Assembly: GCA_013397435.1 (NCBI GenBank)
Contig: VZRG01001629.1
Location: 105,962 to 169,961, forward strand
Source of the DNA: Erythrocercus mccallii
Lineage: Eukaryota > Chordata > Aves > Passeriformes > Dicruridae
Reading direction: 5' to 3'
Length of the DNA: 64,000 nucleotides
Part shown: piece after piece, positions 37,337 to 48,149 of the stretch
Position numbering within the stretch: position 1 is the first letter of the stretch
Layout of the letters: every line of letters starts with the position of its first letter
Translations under genes and position numbers: made by a program
The notes under the pieces: model-generated
What the model was told of the DNA's origin: nothing
Databases searched by the model: none
Seen by the model: only the letters and a program-made list of their open reading frames with translations

Positions 37337-37619
37337 TGTTCTTGGGTTGAAAAATAAGTGCATCTATGTAAACAATAAGATCTGTTCCATGAGCAGCCAT
37401 AAAGGAAAAATGTAAACCACCTGAATCTTAGCACGCACACACAAATCACCTTCTGACCAAAAAATGAAGTAGTAATTAAACTACCAGCCAATAGGTGTTG
37501 CACAAGAAACAACAGTCTGTGAAAACTGTATCAAATACACATGTGAATAAATAAGTTATGTGAATAAATAATTAGCCTTTCCTGTATGAAGAAAAGGGAG
37601 TCTCAGCTGACTTCTTAAA
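37337..37619 (+). repeat. Right LTR
   Basis: This copy of the left LTR shares the long words TAAAGGAAAAATGTAAAC and CCTGTATGAAGAAAAGGGAG. It carries extra sequence of about 20 bases around 37520-37545 where the left copy has its TATAAAA, and it keeps AATAAA at 37563-37568. It ends CTTCTTAAA. Confidence 0.75.
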
Positions 37620-38912
37620 ATATGATGGGTTGAAAAAACACCTCTCAAAATTAGAGGTAGTGATCGCTACGGCGTTATACCTTGGAATTTGATCTTTTAT
37701 GCTCTGAAAGAAGCTGAGGTGTAGATTTGGAAGCCTTAGATTTCATTCTCAAGGATGTTACACTGTAGCTATATTAAAAATGAATGCAGCAACTTTGAGC
37801 TCTTCAAAGCAGGAAGTGAATAATTAATTAAAACAGCCCTTCTATCAGCTAAGTAAAAATGATAAATGGAGCATGAACACCATAAACCAGAAGTAGAAAT
37901 GCCGTTTAATAAAGGTGATTTGCTGTTCAGATTAGCACAGCCCTATCCATGCCTCCTCTGATTGATTATTCCCCTGCTCTGCAGACTGCTCTGTACACAC
38001 TCAGTGAACAGAAACCAAAAGACATTACCAGGGAGAAAGACCATCTCCTTTCAGCAAGGCCCCAAGAGAAGATCTGCCTCTTCTAGAAACATCCTGCAAT
38101 TTCCTGAATGGACAGGAGTTCACACATAATATCTAAGAGCTGGTGGTAAAATAGACCTCAACATGAAACTGCATGGTTTAGCTTTAGTGCTCAGCTGAAG
38201 TTCATGTCATAAAATCAGAGAATAGGCTGGGTTGGAAGGGACCTTTCAAAGGCCACGTAGTGCCAAGAATGGGCTGAGGAAGTACAGAGTGACAGTGGGC
38301 ATTACAGCAACGGGATCCCACAGCTACACAGCAAAAAGGTGCTGCAAGAAACCTTCATAACTCCTCACAGCTTCGCATCAAGTTGTGGTTAATGAAAATT
38401 GATACCAGCCATGCCATCCAACAGAGAAACAAACTGCAGATCCTTCTTTTCCCCCCTTTCTCTGGCAAAGGAGAGAAGGAATGCTTGCCAGCCCTAGCAG
38501 GCTGACAAGGTGCAATGTGGCTCAGGGATAATTAGTGCTAAGGATGAATTAGTGCTGGGTGTTTCAGTGTTGCTCCTGGAAGCTCCTGGCTGTCCTGTGT
38601 CCCCCGTGCAGTGGTGGCAGTGCTGGTAACCCCCACAGACTGCACACTACACTGCTGCAGTGTCCTTGTCCATGGATGTGCTACCTGCCTCTGCTGGGAA
38701 CGAACACATGAGAAGCTCAAAGCATTGGGTTTGGCACTCTTTTCCTGGGGGCAGGTTTAAAGGCCCCAATCTGCTGCAGTCTGTAAAGCCAGGCTCTTAC
38801 CAACACTGCTGTGTTAAAGCAGCTCTCCATGCTCATACCAAGACATTTTTTTCACTTGACAAAAAGAAGCTGGCTGGTGGCTCTCTCTGTCACTATGCCA
38901 GTCCATCTTTCC
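37620..38912. other. DNA between the LTR element and the ATPAF1 3' end
   Basis: No exon or RNA gene was recognised. It contains a CR1 tail near 38214-38275. Confidence 0.45.
38214..38275 (-). repeat. CR1 3'-end fragment
   Basis: The plus strand reads atcagagaataggctgggtt and then ggaagggacctttcaaaggcc. This is the reverse complement of the conserved CR1 3' end. Confidence 0.75.
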
Positions 38913-39748
38913 TTTATTATGGATAGTGCCTTTCCTGAAGTGGGAACAGGAGTTATTTTTTGTTCCTTCAAATGCCATTTGTGAGTTGGCTGACTAGATG
39001 CCAGCCTGAGAAAAAATGATCCTGTAAAACAGGCAATGATTCCTCCACACTATTAAAAATATACTAAAAAAATAAAACCATGTTCATACTGCTCAAAAAC
39101 AACATCTCAAAGACAGAAACATCACAACACAATACAATTAATATATCAATTAAGAAGCAGAAAATTCCCAGAACAAATTTAGTGACTGTTTTTTTAATCC
39201 TGAGAAAAGCTCAGACCACAATATACATCTGTGTAAGAAACCTCACAAAGAAACAAAGAGGTGTCTGTCTTAGACCATTGCTCCTATTCTTTCTTCTTGA
39301 TGGACAAGCCTGTATGAATTCCACACAGATTAAAAAGCACTGAACCGTGCAATTATAATGGTGGAGGGCATTTAAAATGCATTTACTAAGAAGAAACATT
39401 GGTTATTATCTCTTTCCTGATGTCAGCACAGCCTGTTACATAGTTCCCCTTCTGTCACTTTACTTCAGATTTCCACAATCCAGCAAGCAGCAGGAAGCTA
39501 CAAGACACGGAAAATGGCTCTTTCTGATGAAGTTACACTGAAGTATTGGACTCCATTTTTTGGCAATTAGTTACTGTTGTTCAAATGGCCCAAGTCCTAA
39601 TCTTGCATCAGTGCCAGACAGACTTGACAGTCACTCTCCCAGGAAGTCTGCAGACTCTTCCTGTGGTCAATTCCAAGCTGTAAAACAAGACACTGGACCA
39701 GCCCTCCTGGGACCCCCTGCTTGCTGCTGGCTCCTTTCACCACAAGCT
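38913..39748 (-). other. ATPAF1: Probable ATPAF1 3' untranslated region
   Basis: This stretch follows the ATPAF1 stop codon (39749-39751). An AATAAA hexamer on the minus strand lies at 38913-38918, giving a UTR of about 0.84 kb if used. No other strong signal was seen closer to the stop. Confidence 0.4.
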
Positions 39749-39943
39749 CTATGACTTGTCAGAAGCCTGCCCAGGTCTCAGTTCTCTTCCAAGCCCGCTT
39801 TGCTCAAGCTCTGCTATAACTGACATGTATTTAAATTCACTGGATCTGTGGTTGAAGGTCTCCACTAATCCGTAGGTCTCGGAGCGATCCGTGGCATAGA
39901 ACAGCTGCACCTGGTTGGCCAAGCACTGGGCATCATGGACCAC
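39749..39943 (-). CDS. ATPAF1: ATPAF1 exon 9 (residues 246-309 and stop)
   Basis: The acceptor CCCAG is followed by VVHDAQCLANQVQLFYATD, then the highly conserved EFKYMSVIAELEQSGLG. The last 15 residues have no conserved pattern, and the frame ends at 39749-39751. Confidence 0.95.
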   Translation of the reverse strand: MVHDAQCLANQVQLFYATDRSETYGLVETFNHRSSEFKYMSVIAELEQSGLGRELRPGQASDKS

Positions 39944-42900
39944 CTGGGAGTGAGAACAGAGCTGTTACCATCGGGCTGTGTCAGTGGCCCACTGGAAAAG
40001 AAATGCCACGGTCCTACTCACATGGCTCAACTCTGAGTCACCTTAGTTCAGCAAATCTCAAAAACAAACCACCTCCCTGTGGCTCCTGACCTGCTTCAAC
40101 ACTTCAGCACCGTGTGTTTTAGCAACTCTCCTGCTGTGCATCTGCATCAGAGGTCAAGGGTATCTTTTGTAATCCCTGCCCACTCCAACAAGCACCAGGT
40201 CCTCATTTTTTCCCTTCTTACAGCTGACCTACTTGCAAAGATTGATTGTTTGCTCTGAGATCCAACAGGGAAAAAGAAAAGCATTACCAGTTACTCCACT
40301 CATTGTTTCAGAAGGGGTGTCAGGAGGTCAGTCAGAGAACTGAAGGGATATTTTAATCATCCTCCCACCACTACAGTGCGCAGTGCCACCAGTCCAGGCA
40401 CTGGTACAGTAATGCCAATAATGGTGTGCCCACACAGAGGGAAAGAGACCAGGTGTGCACAAACTGAACACACAACTCTGGAGTTCCCTGCTTTGACAAA
40501 CAGGATTAAGCTTCAAAACATTGCTTTAACTTGTTTGCAGGTAGCAACAATTTCATTTAAATTTGCTTCCATTAGTATGAAAAAGAGAAGCTCTGTTTTT
40601 GTATAACTATCAACTATAATACCCAAATTAAAAAAAAAAGAATGCATAAACTGAAATCACTCAAGACTGACGATTCCCTTCTGGCTTTCCCTAGCCTTAA
40701 GCACATTAGGTTAAAGAAAGACAGTGAGACCATTCTTTGGCAAAGGGTCTTGGAAAGGCTTCACTGTAATCTTATTTTAATTCAAAACTGTAGGAGAAGT
40801 TGCAGCATAAAATGAAGGAAGCCAATGAGCAGACTTGTCTCACCAGGAACTTGGAGTCCATTTCTGCTGTCATTAGTACTATCCCTTTCTCCTTCTGCAG
40901 ATCGGGATAATGGTACAAGACCAACTGGCTTGGAGCAGTTTCACCTTGGGTCTGAAAGAGAGAAAGAAACCTGTCAGTATCCCATGAAAACCTTCACTCC
41001 ACTGCAGATTTGGGTGACTGATTACAAAACCTTGAGCATTAACTGCCACAGAGGCAGTTACTTCCTGGGGCTTAAGGGTCAGTTCTAACTAGAAGTTCAT
41101 TATTCTTGGTATTTACAGAAAACAAGGGATTTGCAGAGTTAGGTTGTTTTTTTCCTTGACTAAAGACCATTTTGCATTTAAAAGAACTCACACTTTTTAG
41201 GAAGATATTTCATCTTATAGCATCTACTGCTATTTTAAGTAGCTTGCACAAACAGTTCTAAAAAGCTTGGTTCTTGCTCATTTTTGAGACTACTGAATTT
41301 CTACCTCATTCTCCTCTACATTAGAAAGACACTTAATACTTTACTAATTTACCTGTAACTAATGTACAATGTAGTTTTGTAACTAATGTAGCTTTTTTCA
41401 TGATAATTATTTTCAGATTAAGCTAGGCAACCTGTTGGCTAAACTATTTAGTAAATACCACATATTGCAATATGATAATATTATCTAGTTCTGGATCCTA
41501 AGTCAATTTTGAACTTTTTACCTCAAACACTCACCTGAACATTTATCAGGGAAGTGAAGTGTAATTCTGTTCCAGACCACTGCCCCACAAAGAACTCATA
41601 ACCTTCTTTTCTTGGCAAAGCATACAGAAACTGCAGAGAAATGATAAAAAAACCCACCAATATTCCCTTACACAGAACAAAATGATGCCTGTGTCACACT
41701 GGCCTCCAGCATTAGTGCTTTAGTGACAGAAACACAACAGAAAAAAGAGGTTTTTTGCCCGACCACAAATGACAGGACAGCAAGAATCAGACTTCAAAGC
41801 ACACAATAAAGCAGAATTACCCTATCAGTATTAATTCATTAGCAAAAATCTTGACAAATACTTTTATCACTATTTTGAGATACAAAAAGGAAAGGAGAGT
41901 GGAGAACATTCAGACTCTGACCTTTTTGTCCTCACCTAGAAGACTAACAGCAGAAATGGTCAAATACAAGGTAAGGAGCAGAGCATTTAATCCAGTCATT
42001 TTATCTGCTGTTCCAGAACTCCAGAACAGGCAGCAAGCATCTTCCCTCTCGACATTTACAGCCTATCCAACTCCACAGGGTACAAGACTTGCTTGTTTCC
42101 CCACACCAAGGGAAGGACAACATGGGAGCAGAAAATCTTGCAGGATACCTGACTGAATGCCAGTGCACTGTACAGAAATGCACTTCAGGCTACAAATAAC
42201 TTCCCAATCTCCAAGTAGCTCGGGAAGCCAGATACATTTGATCTTGCTCTTGGCAAGTGAAGTAGGTAGGACTAATCCATCAACCCAGTAAAGTCTCCAT
42301 TCCCTGGGAGATTCTGTGCTGTTGTTCTCTCAACCCTCCATCTCCTCTATCTAGATCAAACTGTTTCATACATATGAATAGGCACTGCTTTATCTGAGCA
42401 CCAGGACAAGTGTTTGAACACCTGGATTTTACTAATCAGGCTGATGTAATGGGTATGAACACAGGAGGGTCAAAAGTTAATGGATCAGGCTTTGAAGAGA
42501 AGCATTACAGCTCTACAACCACGCACTGCTGTACGTACCGATGGACAGTTCTGGGCTCTCTTCCACATCAAATCAAACTTGTCTGCCTTTGGGGAAGGAG
42601 AAAGAGAAGTTAAATTTTAATAACACAAATGTGGATACAGAGCTGTTGACAATCACCTCATTAACCTTTAGAGGGTACAGCTTCCATCGGGAGAAGGTCC
42701 TGCTGAGGGGAGAGATGGCAATGAATGCATGAAAAGCTGCATTTAGTTCTTATTTACCTAAAAGTCATCAGCAACCCTTTTTAACAAGGCTGTCTCTAAG
42801 ACGCAGCAGCAAAATCCTTGGATCCAGAGCTTCATTCCTTGGATGTGGAGGCCCCAAGCCTGAGGCTTACATTATATCCTCTTTCAGTAATTGCTCCACT

Positions 42901-45900
42901 GCATCATGTAGTGTCAACAGCTGAGTGAGACAACACATCCCTGGCTCCAAATTGTGGATTTACATCACTGTCATCTGTTCTTCAGTATAAAAATGCAGCC
43001 TATATATACACTCAATAACATACTTATTGCTTAGGTTTAAATTAAAACCACAACCCTATTTGGTGAGCCCTGATGAAACCTGGCAATCTCATTCACATGT
43101 GCTCTGTGTTTCCCCAGATCTTTTTTTTTTTTTTTTTTTTGCTTCCCAGCACTATATTAATATCTACTCTTAGGTGTTCAGGAAAGAAAACATATGCTAT
43201 TCATCAACAAGAAATTCCTTTGTGTGTACTTTTGAGCATGGGAGAATTATAAAAGGCCTTTCTTCCAGCCAACAAAAAGCTTCTGGCAAAAGACAAAGGG
43301 TATTTTTCTCCTCGATGACACCAAGAACTACTTCCTAATGTGCCTGGGATCTGGTTTGCATTGAAGTCTTAAAAAGCTTCCAACACTCCTCCTAAAACAG
43401 CGCACCAAAGCACAGTGCCAGGCCCACTAATGAAAGACCTACATCATTTGAACTAGAGTCCCTGACTTTGGCCCTCTGCTACAGTAAAAGTGCAAGTCAA
43501 ACTATTTGCACGACATTTTCCACATGTTGGGAAAACCAAAACACGAGGCCGCTTGACATCAAATCTCACACTTCCACTTACAGAGCGTTCAGCACATCAC
43601 ACATTTAGAACACTGCCTCCCACTGAACTCAGTTGCTGCTCAAGGGGTCAAATACAATTACAAATCAGACCCCAGATCTAAATGAGGTTTCAAGAACGCA
43701 AGGAACACACAGTTGTGAAAAGACAGATTTAAGAGATCAAATCACGGAATGACCCTGAAGAAAAGAATAAAGAGAAATCCCCAAAATGAAAAAAGCCTCC
43801 TTCAGCCTAACTTCATGCAAACTAAGAACAATTAACATCTGGAAAAGTTATCAGGAGTAAGAAGTATGATCTTATCTCGGGAAACACCCTGCAATCTCAA
43901 GAAAGACAGTGCTGCCAATAATTGTAAATGTATGAAAGTAAGTCCTAAGTGATTAGCCACATGCAAGTTATCAGCCAAGTGCTCTAGGACTGTCACATTA
44001 ACCTTGAGGCAGCTGCCTGTGCTGCAAGGAAGAGTTCAAAGAAACAAGCAACTCTGAGAAAAAATAAATAACTCTAAAAATACAAATGCCACTTAATAAA
44101 CACTAGGGCCTTGTGAAGAGTATTGGATGCTTGTATTAAAAATAAGCCTGGAAATTCCAGCCAGGCGTGCAGAAAAAGGCCCTTGATTTATTGAGATTCC
44201 TCTGAGTGAGGAAAAAAAGGGGTATGCATTTCTGACAACAAAAGCCTTTGTTTGGGGCAATAAAATCACTCAGCCCAGAAAGTAAGTTTGTTCTTAAAAC
44301 CTCACTCTCCTTTAATGAGTGCTTTTAAAAGCAGCAGAATCTCAGTTGGAAAGGAAAGCTTTGCATACTGGGTTTTCAAGTGCAGAACTATACAGGAACT
44401 ACTTACAGGAATAACAGCATAAACTGTGTCTTTTGCAGAAAAATACTGATTCCAAATCTGTAGGAAACAAAGAAGATAAGATACAGTTAAAGTCCAGCAT
44501 TTAGCAATAATGTTAAATGTTTTAAAATGTCAACTAACCTCTGTAAGCACTTTGGGAAGTCATTTTTTAATCAAGTCTGACTGACACTCCTGCTAATCAA
44601 CATACTTCTCCAAAGGTTCCAGATGTACCAAAGGACAGATTCCAACCAGGTAACAGAAATCAGCAGTGGGCTCAGAGGTGGCTCAGTATTTATTAACCAT
44701 TGGAAGTGCTTCTCACATTTTTCCCAACAATCACACTAATGACTTTTGGTTGGCTTTTTTGGTGGTGGAGTTTTTTGAAATAAAGAACATACAAAACACT
44801 TTCAACAGAAGACAAGTCTGTGCACGATGCTCCTCTGTGTAAGTCTTTTTCTTCACCACAGCAGGATGGCAATACCCAGTGTACCTGTACCTCCCAGTAC
44901 ATCCTAGGAGGACTTAATCTAGATGGAGAAAACTTTATCTTCTCCTGGATACCCATGTGAATATGCTTTTTGTAAATATACATCCACAGCTGTATTTTAT
45001 TTTTCAGTCTAAGAAAAATTTCCATCCTTACACATAGATTACTATTAAGCACAGATGTGAAGCAAAGTTTATTCCATTTAAATCCATCACCTGTGTTATT
45101 TCCTCTGCTGATTTTTCTTTCACCATCTCAACATTAAGAACTGAATCAAGTGTCTGCAAGAGAAAGCATAAAGAATCTGGCATGACGGCAGTTCTCTGAC
45201 CTTGTAAGAATCCAGAATGAATGGATGCAATTACAGAGAACAAAATCAACCTAGAGGAACGTGATTCAATTTATAGTGTTACTTAGTCCCTTTAATTGCC
45301 AAATAAAATACAGCAGCAACACACTGAGGCAGAATAGATTCTTTCAGGACACAGCACATGCTTTGCTCCAGTTGTACAGATCTCTGCTGAAGCTGCAAGA
45401 GGAGCTGCAGCCTTTTGCCTTCAACCATCTCAAAGATGTGCTCTTTGGCAGATTTACTCTGAATATTTACCAAAATAAAAGAATGTGAAATGGAATTTTC
45501 TTGTCCCTGGGCTGGCTGATGACTCCAAATGTATTTCCATGCTGTAAAAGGAGCTTAACCCTTTCCATTTCATGTTCAGAACAGATGCCCCGACTGGAAG
45601 GAATTTCCAGGGTGTCACAGAGAAAGGACAGAGTAATAAAAACCTAGAGTGCCAGGAGTTTTAAGGTTGAACAGGATCCCAACAGTAAGCCAAGATCTTA
45701 CACTCAAATGCAGCATAACGAACACCAGGTTTGTATCAGTGTTCTTAACTGAAACACTGGCTGTGGCAAGAAAAAAAATAAATAAAAATAAATAAATTAT
45801 AAATAAAAAATAATTTAAAAAAGTTAATGCACACCCTTGCCTTGCCACCATGTCCTCTCCTAACACTTGGGTTCATCTCCCTTACCTTATCCTTTGTGAA

Positions 45901-47753
45901 TCCTCCCTTTGACGTCTTGCTGCCCAAGCCTTCTGCCTGCAAGAAAACATTCTTCTTTAGTTTTACAGCTAATGCTTTAATACCATTGATTTGCCTTCCC
46001 TGCCACACATAACCTGCCTGCTGACAAAAACTCCTGACTGGGAGCTCAAGATACTTGAAGATCACTGCAGTGTATTCTTAATAAAATAAGTGCTTGGTTA
46101 GGTGAAGTAAGTAAGATTAGAAACTTAATGTGAATTATGAATTTCAAGGCCAGAAAGGATTAGTCAAAAGGAAACTGTTATGCATTTTGGATCCAATACT
46201 ATTGAACAGTTTTCTTGCATTCACTAAAAAATCATAAATGCAGGATTGTATCACTCCTCTGGCCAAATCAATCTGGAGCTAATTAAACTTAAAGAAGGTT
46301 TCAACCAGGGAATTTATAGTCTAAAAAATAATAGAGAGGAATACAGAACAATGCTTTTAGCCATCGCACAGTGAAATTCCTGGGCTCCTACTAACAGGGG
46401 TGCCTCAGGTTTGTAACATTACACTGGTCCCATAAAAATAACATTATAGCTTTATTGTATGTGATTTATAAAGAAAATTGGCCTTGCCTTTTCCTCCATG
46501 CATCTGATAAACTCTCCTTGTTTGGAATGTCCCACAGGCTGCTTTTTCACTTCACTTCTTTTTTCCATACGGGATTCAAACACATCTGGACTGGATCTGA
46601 ATTAGAACAGGGAGTGTTAACACAACAATAGAACAGCTCAAGTTGGAAGGGACCCATAAAGATCAACCAATTCCAACTCCCTGCTCCTTGTGCAACTGGA
46701 CATAAATTCTTGTAACTAAAACATTCTAGTTTGCTGTAATCTTAAGTTTTTAATTATGAAAATAAGCAGGAAAAATCAATGCACAGTTAAGAAACTGTGA
46801 AAGCTGTTGCACAATATCTCCTAGGACCCAAGGCTTTGGATTTATTTTTGGCACTGGATTCCAACAAGACCAGGCTGGATGGGGGTCTGAGCAACCTGTC
46901 CTACTGGAAGTTGTTCCTGCCCATGGCAGGAGGGTTGGAAGTGGCTGATCTCTAAAGTGCTTTCCAACCCAAGCCATTCCATGGTTCCATGAGTGAGTCA
47001 GTGAAGTATTCTGCTTCACTGATTTATATCGCTAAGTAAGGTAATCCATCTTTATCAGGATAATCCTAAACCATGATTCTTCTATGGGCTGTTTTGATTG
47101 TGGCCTGGACACCAGATGAACTTAACACCTAAAATAAGATCAACTTCTGCATACTCATTTTCTGTTCAAATCCTCCTTTATAACACGACGGAAGACTGTA
47201 AGTTGGAATACTCTTTACCTGCTCCAGTGGTTTCCAAAGGTGGAGAGCAGTACTAGGTGATTACCATCATTTGGCCTTTTAAAATGTTTACTACGATATT
47301 AATGTTAACTTAAAATTTTAATTTCATTTTCGCAAAACTCTCTCTTATCAAGCTAACCACGCTGGGAGACGACTCTCTCTGACGTGAGTTTCAAGGCAAC
47401 CGGCCTAAACTAATCGTGTTTCTCATGCGGGCGAAAAGCCAAAACAGGACATGTCTCCTTCAAGAAAATGCTCCCGGGCACGTCCTGTTCGCAAAACACA
47501 GCCCGCCCCCCCCGTCCTTGCCGCCTCCCCTGATCAGGGCCCACCTCCGCAGCTCCTGGATCTTGTGCCGGTACTTCCCGTAGAAGGGGTTCTCCTCCAG
47601 CGCCGCTTCTCCCGATCCCGCTGCCGTTCCCATTCCCGCTGCGGGCCCCAGCGCCCCCCGTGCCGGCGGTGCCAGCAGCCCGAGCGGCCGGAGCGCGGCG
47701 CGGCTCCGCAGGGCTGCGCCCAGGCCCCAGCCTTGGCACAGCGGCCCCGCCAT
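39749..47753 (-). CDS. ATPAF1: ATP synthase mitochondrial F1 complex assembly factor 1 (ATPAF1), nine exons
   Basis: ATPAF1 is the animal counterpart of yeast Atp11. It binds free F1-ATPase beta subunit in the mitochondrial matrix and prevents its aggregation during F1 assembly. The nine exons join in frame to 309 residues (human: 328). The first 35 residues are arginine- and leucine-rich without acidic residues, as in a mitochondrial transit peptide. ENPFYGKYRHKIQELRR follows from about 54. Other family stretches are QPVGHSKQGEF, GGFTKDK, VLNVEMVKEKSAEEI, FFVGQWSGTELHFT and, near the C-terminus, EFKYMSVIAELEQSGLG. The start ATG sits in GGAGCCATGGCG, a strong Kozak context. The promoter side is CpG-rich. 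Intron 2 starts with GC instead of GT; the other seven introns are GT-AG. The C-terminal tail differs from human after SGLG, as expected for a bird. Confidence 0.95.
40844..40951 (-). CDS. ATPAF1: ATPAF1 exon 8 (residues 210-245)
   Basis: Thirty-six codons run from TQGETAPSQLVLYHYPDL to LMTAEMDSKFL, between the acceptor TTTCAG and the donor GTGAGA. Confidence 0.95.
41535..41630 (-). CDS. ATPAF1: ATPAF1 exon 7 (residues 178-209)
   Basis: Thirty-two codons begin FLYALPRKEGYEFFVGQW and continue through GTELHFTSLINVQ. The flanks are the acceptor CTGCAG and the donor GTGAGT. Confidence 0.95.
42539..42586 (-). CDS. ATPAF1: ATPAF1 exon 6 (residues 162-177)
   Basis: Sixteen codons encode ADKFDLMWKRAQNCPS between an AAAG acceptor and the donor GTACGT. 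Human has AEKFDLIWNRAQSCPT. The acceptor lacks a strong pyrimidine tract but agrees with phase and homology. Confidence 0.92.
43121..43140. repeat. T homopolymer of 20 bases
   Basis: An uninterrupted run of T in ATPAF1 intron 5. Confidence 0.95.
44407..44457 (-). CDS. ATPAF1: ATPAF1 exon 5 (residues 145-161)
   Basis: Seventeen codons encode IWNQYFSAKDTVYAVIP between the acceptor CTACAG and the donor GTAAGT. Human has IWQQYFAAKDTVYAVIP. Confidence 0.95.
45091..45153 (-). CDS. ATPAF1: ATPAF1 exon 4 (residues 124-144)
   Basis: Twenty-one codons, with VLNVEMVKEKSAEEITQ at the end, lie between TTGCAG and GTGATG. The match to the human NIEMVKEKTAEEIKQ region is clear. Confidence 0.95.
45769..45830. 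repeat. AAAT-type simple repeat
   Basis: An imperfect run of aaat/aaaat units in ATPAF1 intron 3. Confidence 0.85.
45886..45936 (-). CDS. ATPAF1: ATPAF1 exon 3 (residues 107-123)
   Basis: Seventeen codons encode AEGLGSKTSKGGFTKDK between the acceptor TTGCAG and the donor GTAAGG. GGFTKDK is close to human RGFTKDK. Confidence 0.94.
46488..46596 (-). CDS. ATPAF1: ATPAF1 exon 2 (residues 70-106), GC donor
   Basis: The acceptor is TTCAG. The exon encodes the last base of R70 and then SSPDVFESRMEKR, QPVGHSKQGEF and ...MEEK. It ends AAG followed by GCAAGG, a GC-type donor with otherwise perfect consensus. Only this end gives phase 0 joining to exon 3 (AEGLGSK). Confidence 0.93.
46625..46700 (-). 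repeat. CR1 3'-end fragment, minus orientation
   Basis: The plus strand has caagttggaagggaccca, then aaagatcaaccaattccaac. This is the usual reverse-complement CR1 3' end. It lies in ATPAF1 intron 1. Confidence 0.75.
46855..47000 (+). repeat. CR1 3'-end fragment, plus orientation
   Basis: The plus strand follows the CR1 3' UTR: a ccaggctggatggg start, gagcaacctg, cctgcccatggcagg, then a ccttccaacccaagccattc-like end. It is opposite in direction to the piece at 46625-46700 in the same intron. Confidence 0.85.
47545..47753 (-). CDS. ATPAF1: ATPAF1 exon 1 (residues 1-70)
   Basis: This exon starts at the ATG (47751-47753) in strong Kozak context, encodes the transit peptide and ELRR, and ends with two bases of R70 before the donor GTGGGC. 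It is GC-rich. An in-frame ATG at residue 41 is a weaker alternative start. Confidence 0.92.
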
Positions 47754-47801
47754 GGCTCCGCTCCCCTCAGCCCGCCCCAGCCGCGCCCCTCAGCCCGCCC
47801 C

Positions 47802-47986
47802 NNNNNNNNNNNNNNNNNNNNNNNNNNNNNNNNNNNNNNNNNNNNNNNNNNNNNNNNNNNNNNNNNNNNNNNNNNNNNNNNNNNNNNNNNNNNNNNNNNN
47901 NNNNNNNNNNNNNNNNNNNNNNNNNNNNNNNNNNNNNNNNNNNNNNNNNNNNNNNNNNNNNNNNNNNNNNNNNNNNNNNNNNNNNN
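47802..47986. other. Assembly gap (185 N)
   Basis: An unresolved run of N inside GC-rich repetitive sequence. Since a 72-bp tandem repeat borders it on the right, the missing bases are probably more repeat units. Confidence 0.95.
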
Positions 47987-47988
47987 GC

Positions 47989-48132
47989 CCGCCTCAGCCA
48001 CCTCGCTCAGCCCGCTGCTCTCCCTTCAGCCTGGCCCGCCCCGTTCCACCTCCCCAGCCACCGCCTCAGCCACCTCGCTCAGCCCGCTGCTCTCCCTTCA
48101 GCCTGGCCCGCCCCGTTCCACCTCCCCAGCCA
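47989..48132. repeat. GC-rich 72-bp minisatellite, two complete units
   Basis: The unit at 47989-48060 starts ccgcctcagccacctcgctc and is repeated without visible change at 48061-48132. The array is cut on its left by the assembly gap and more copies are likely there. It lies between the EFCAB14 3' end and the ATPAF1 promoter. Confidence 0.95.
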
Positions 48133-48149
48133 GGAACCGGCGGGAGCCG

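Larger units (their letters stand above)
35529..37619 (+). mobile_element. Non-autonomous LTR retrotransposon-like element (about 2.1 kb)
   Basis: Two direct repeats of about 262 and 283 bases (35529-35790 and 37337-37619) flank an interior of about 1.5 kb. The repeats carry the usual LTR signals in order: a TATA-like box, an AATAAA and a conserved 3' part. The interior is very CpG-rich and shows no gag, protease, polymerase or envelope similarity, so it cannot move on its own. The repeats differ by roughly one base in ten plus an indel of about 20 bases, so it is not a recent insertion. No convincing target-site duplication was found. The exact ends are uncertain by about 10 bases, because weak similarity continues past both repeats. 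Confidence 0.7.
39944..47544 (-). other. ATPAF1: ATPAF1 introns
   Basis: Eight introns of about 0.55 to 1.8 kb: 46597-47544, 45937-46487, 45154-45885, 44458-45090, 42587-44406, 41631-42538, 40952-41534 and 39944-40843. They hold two CR1 pieces in intron 1, a T20 run at 43121-43140 in intron 5 and an A/T-rich tetranucleotide array at 45769-45830 in intron 3. I see no further exon or RNA gene. Confidence 0.8.
47754..48140 (-). promoter_or_regulatory. CpG-rich ATPAF1 promoter region with sequence gap
   Basis: This is the stretch directly upstream of the ATPAF1 ATG. It is GC- and CG-rich with CCGCCCC/GCCCGCCCC words that could bind Sp1-type factors, and it has no TATA box. A gap of 185 N and a 72-bp tandem repeat make its true length unknown. 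It also ends only about 15-30 bases from the inferred EFCAB14 cleavage site. Confidence 0.55.
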
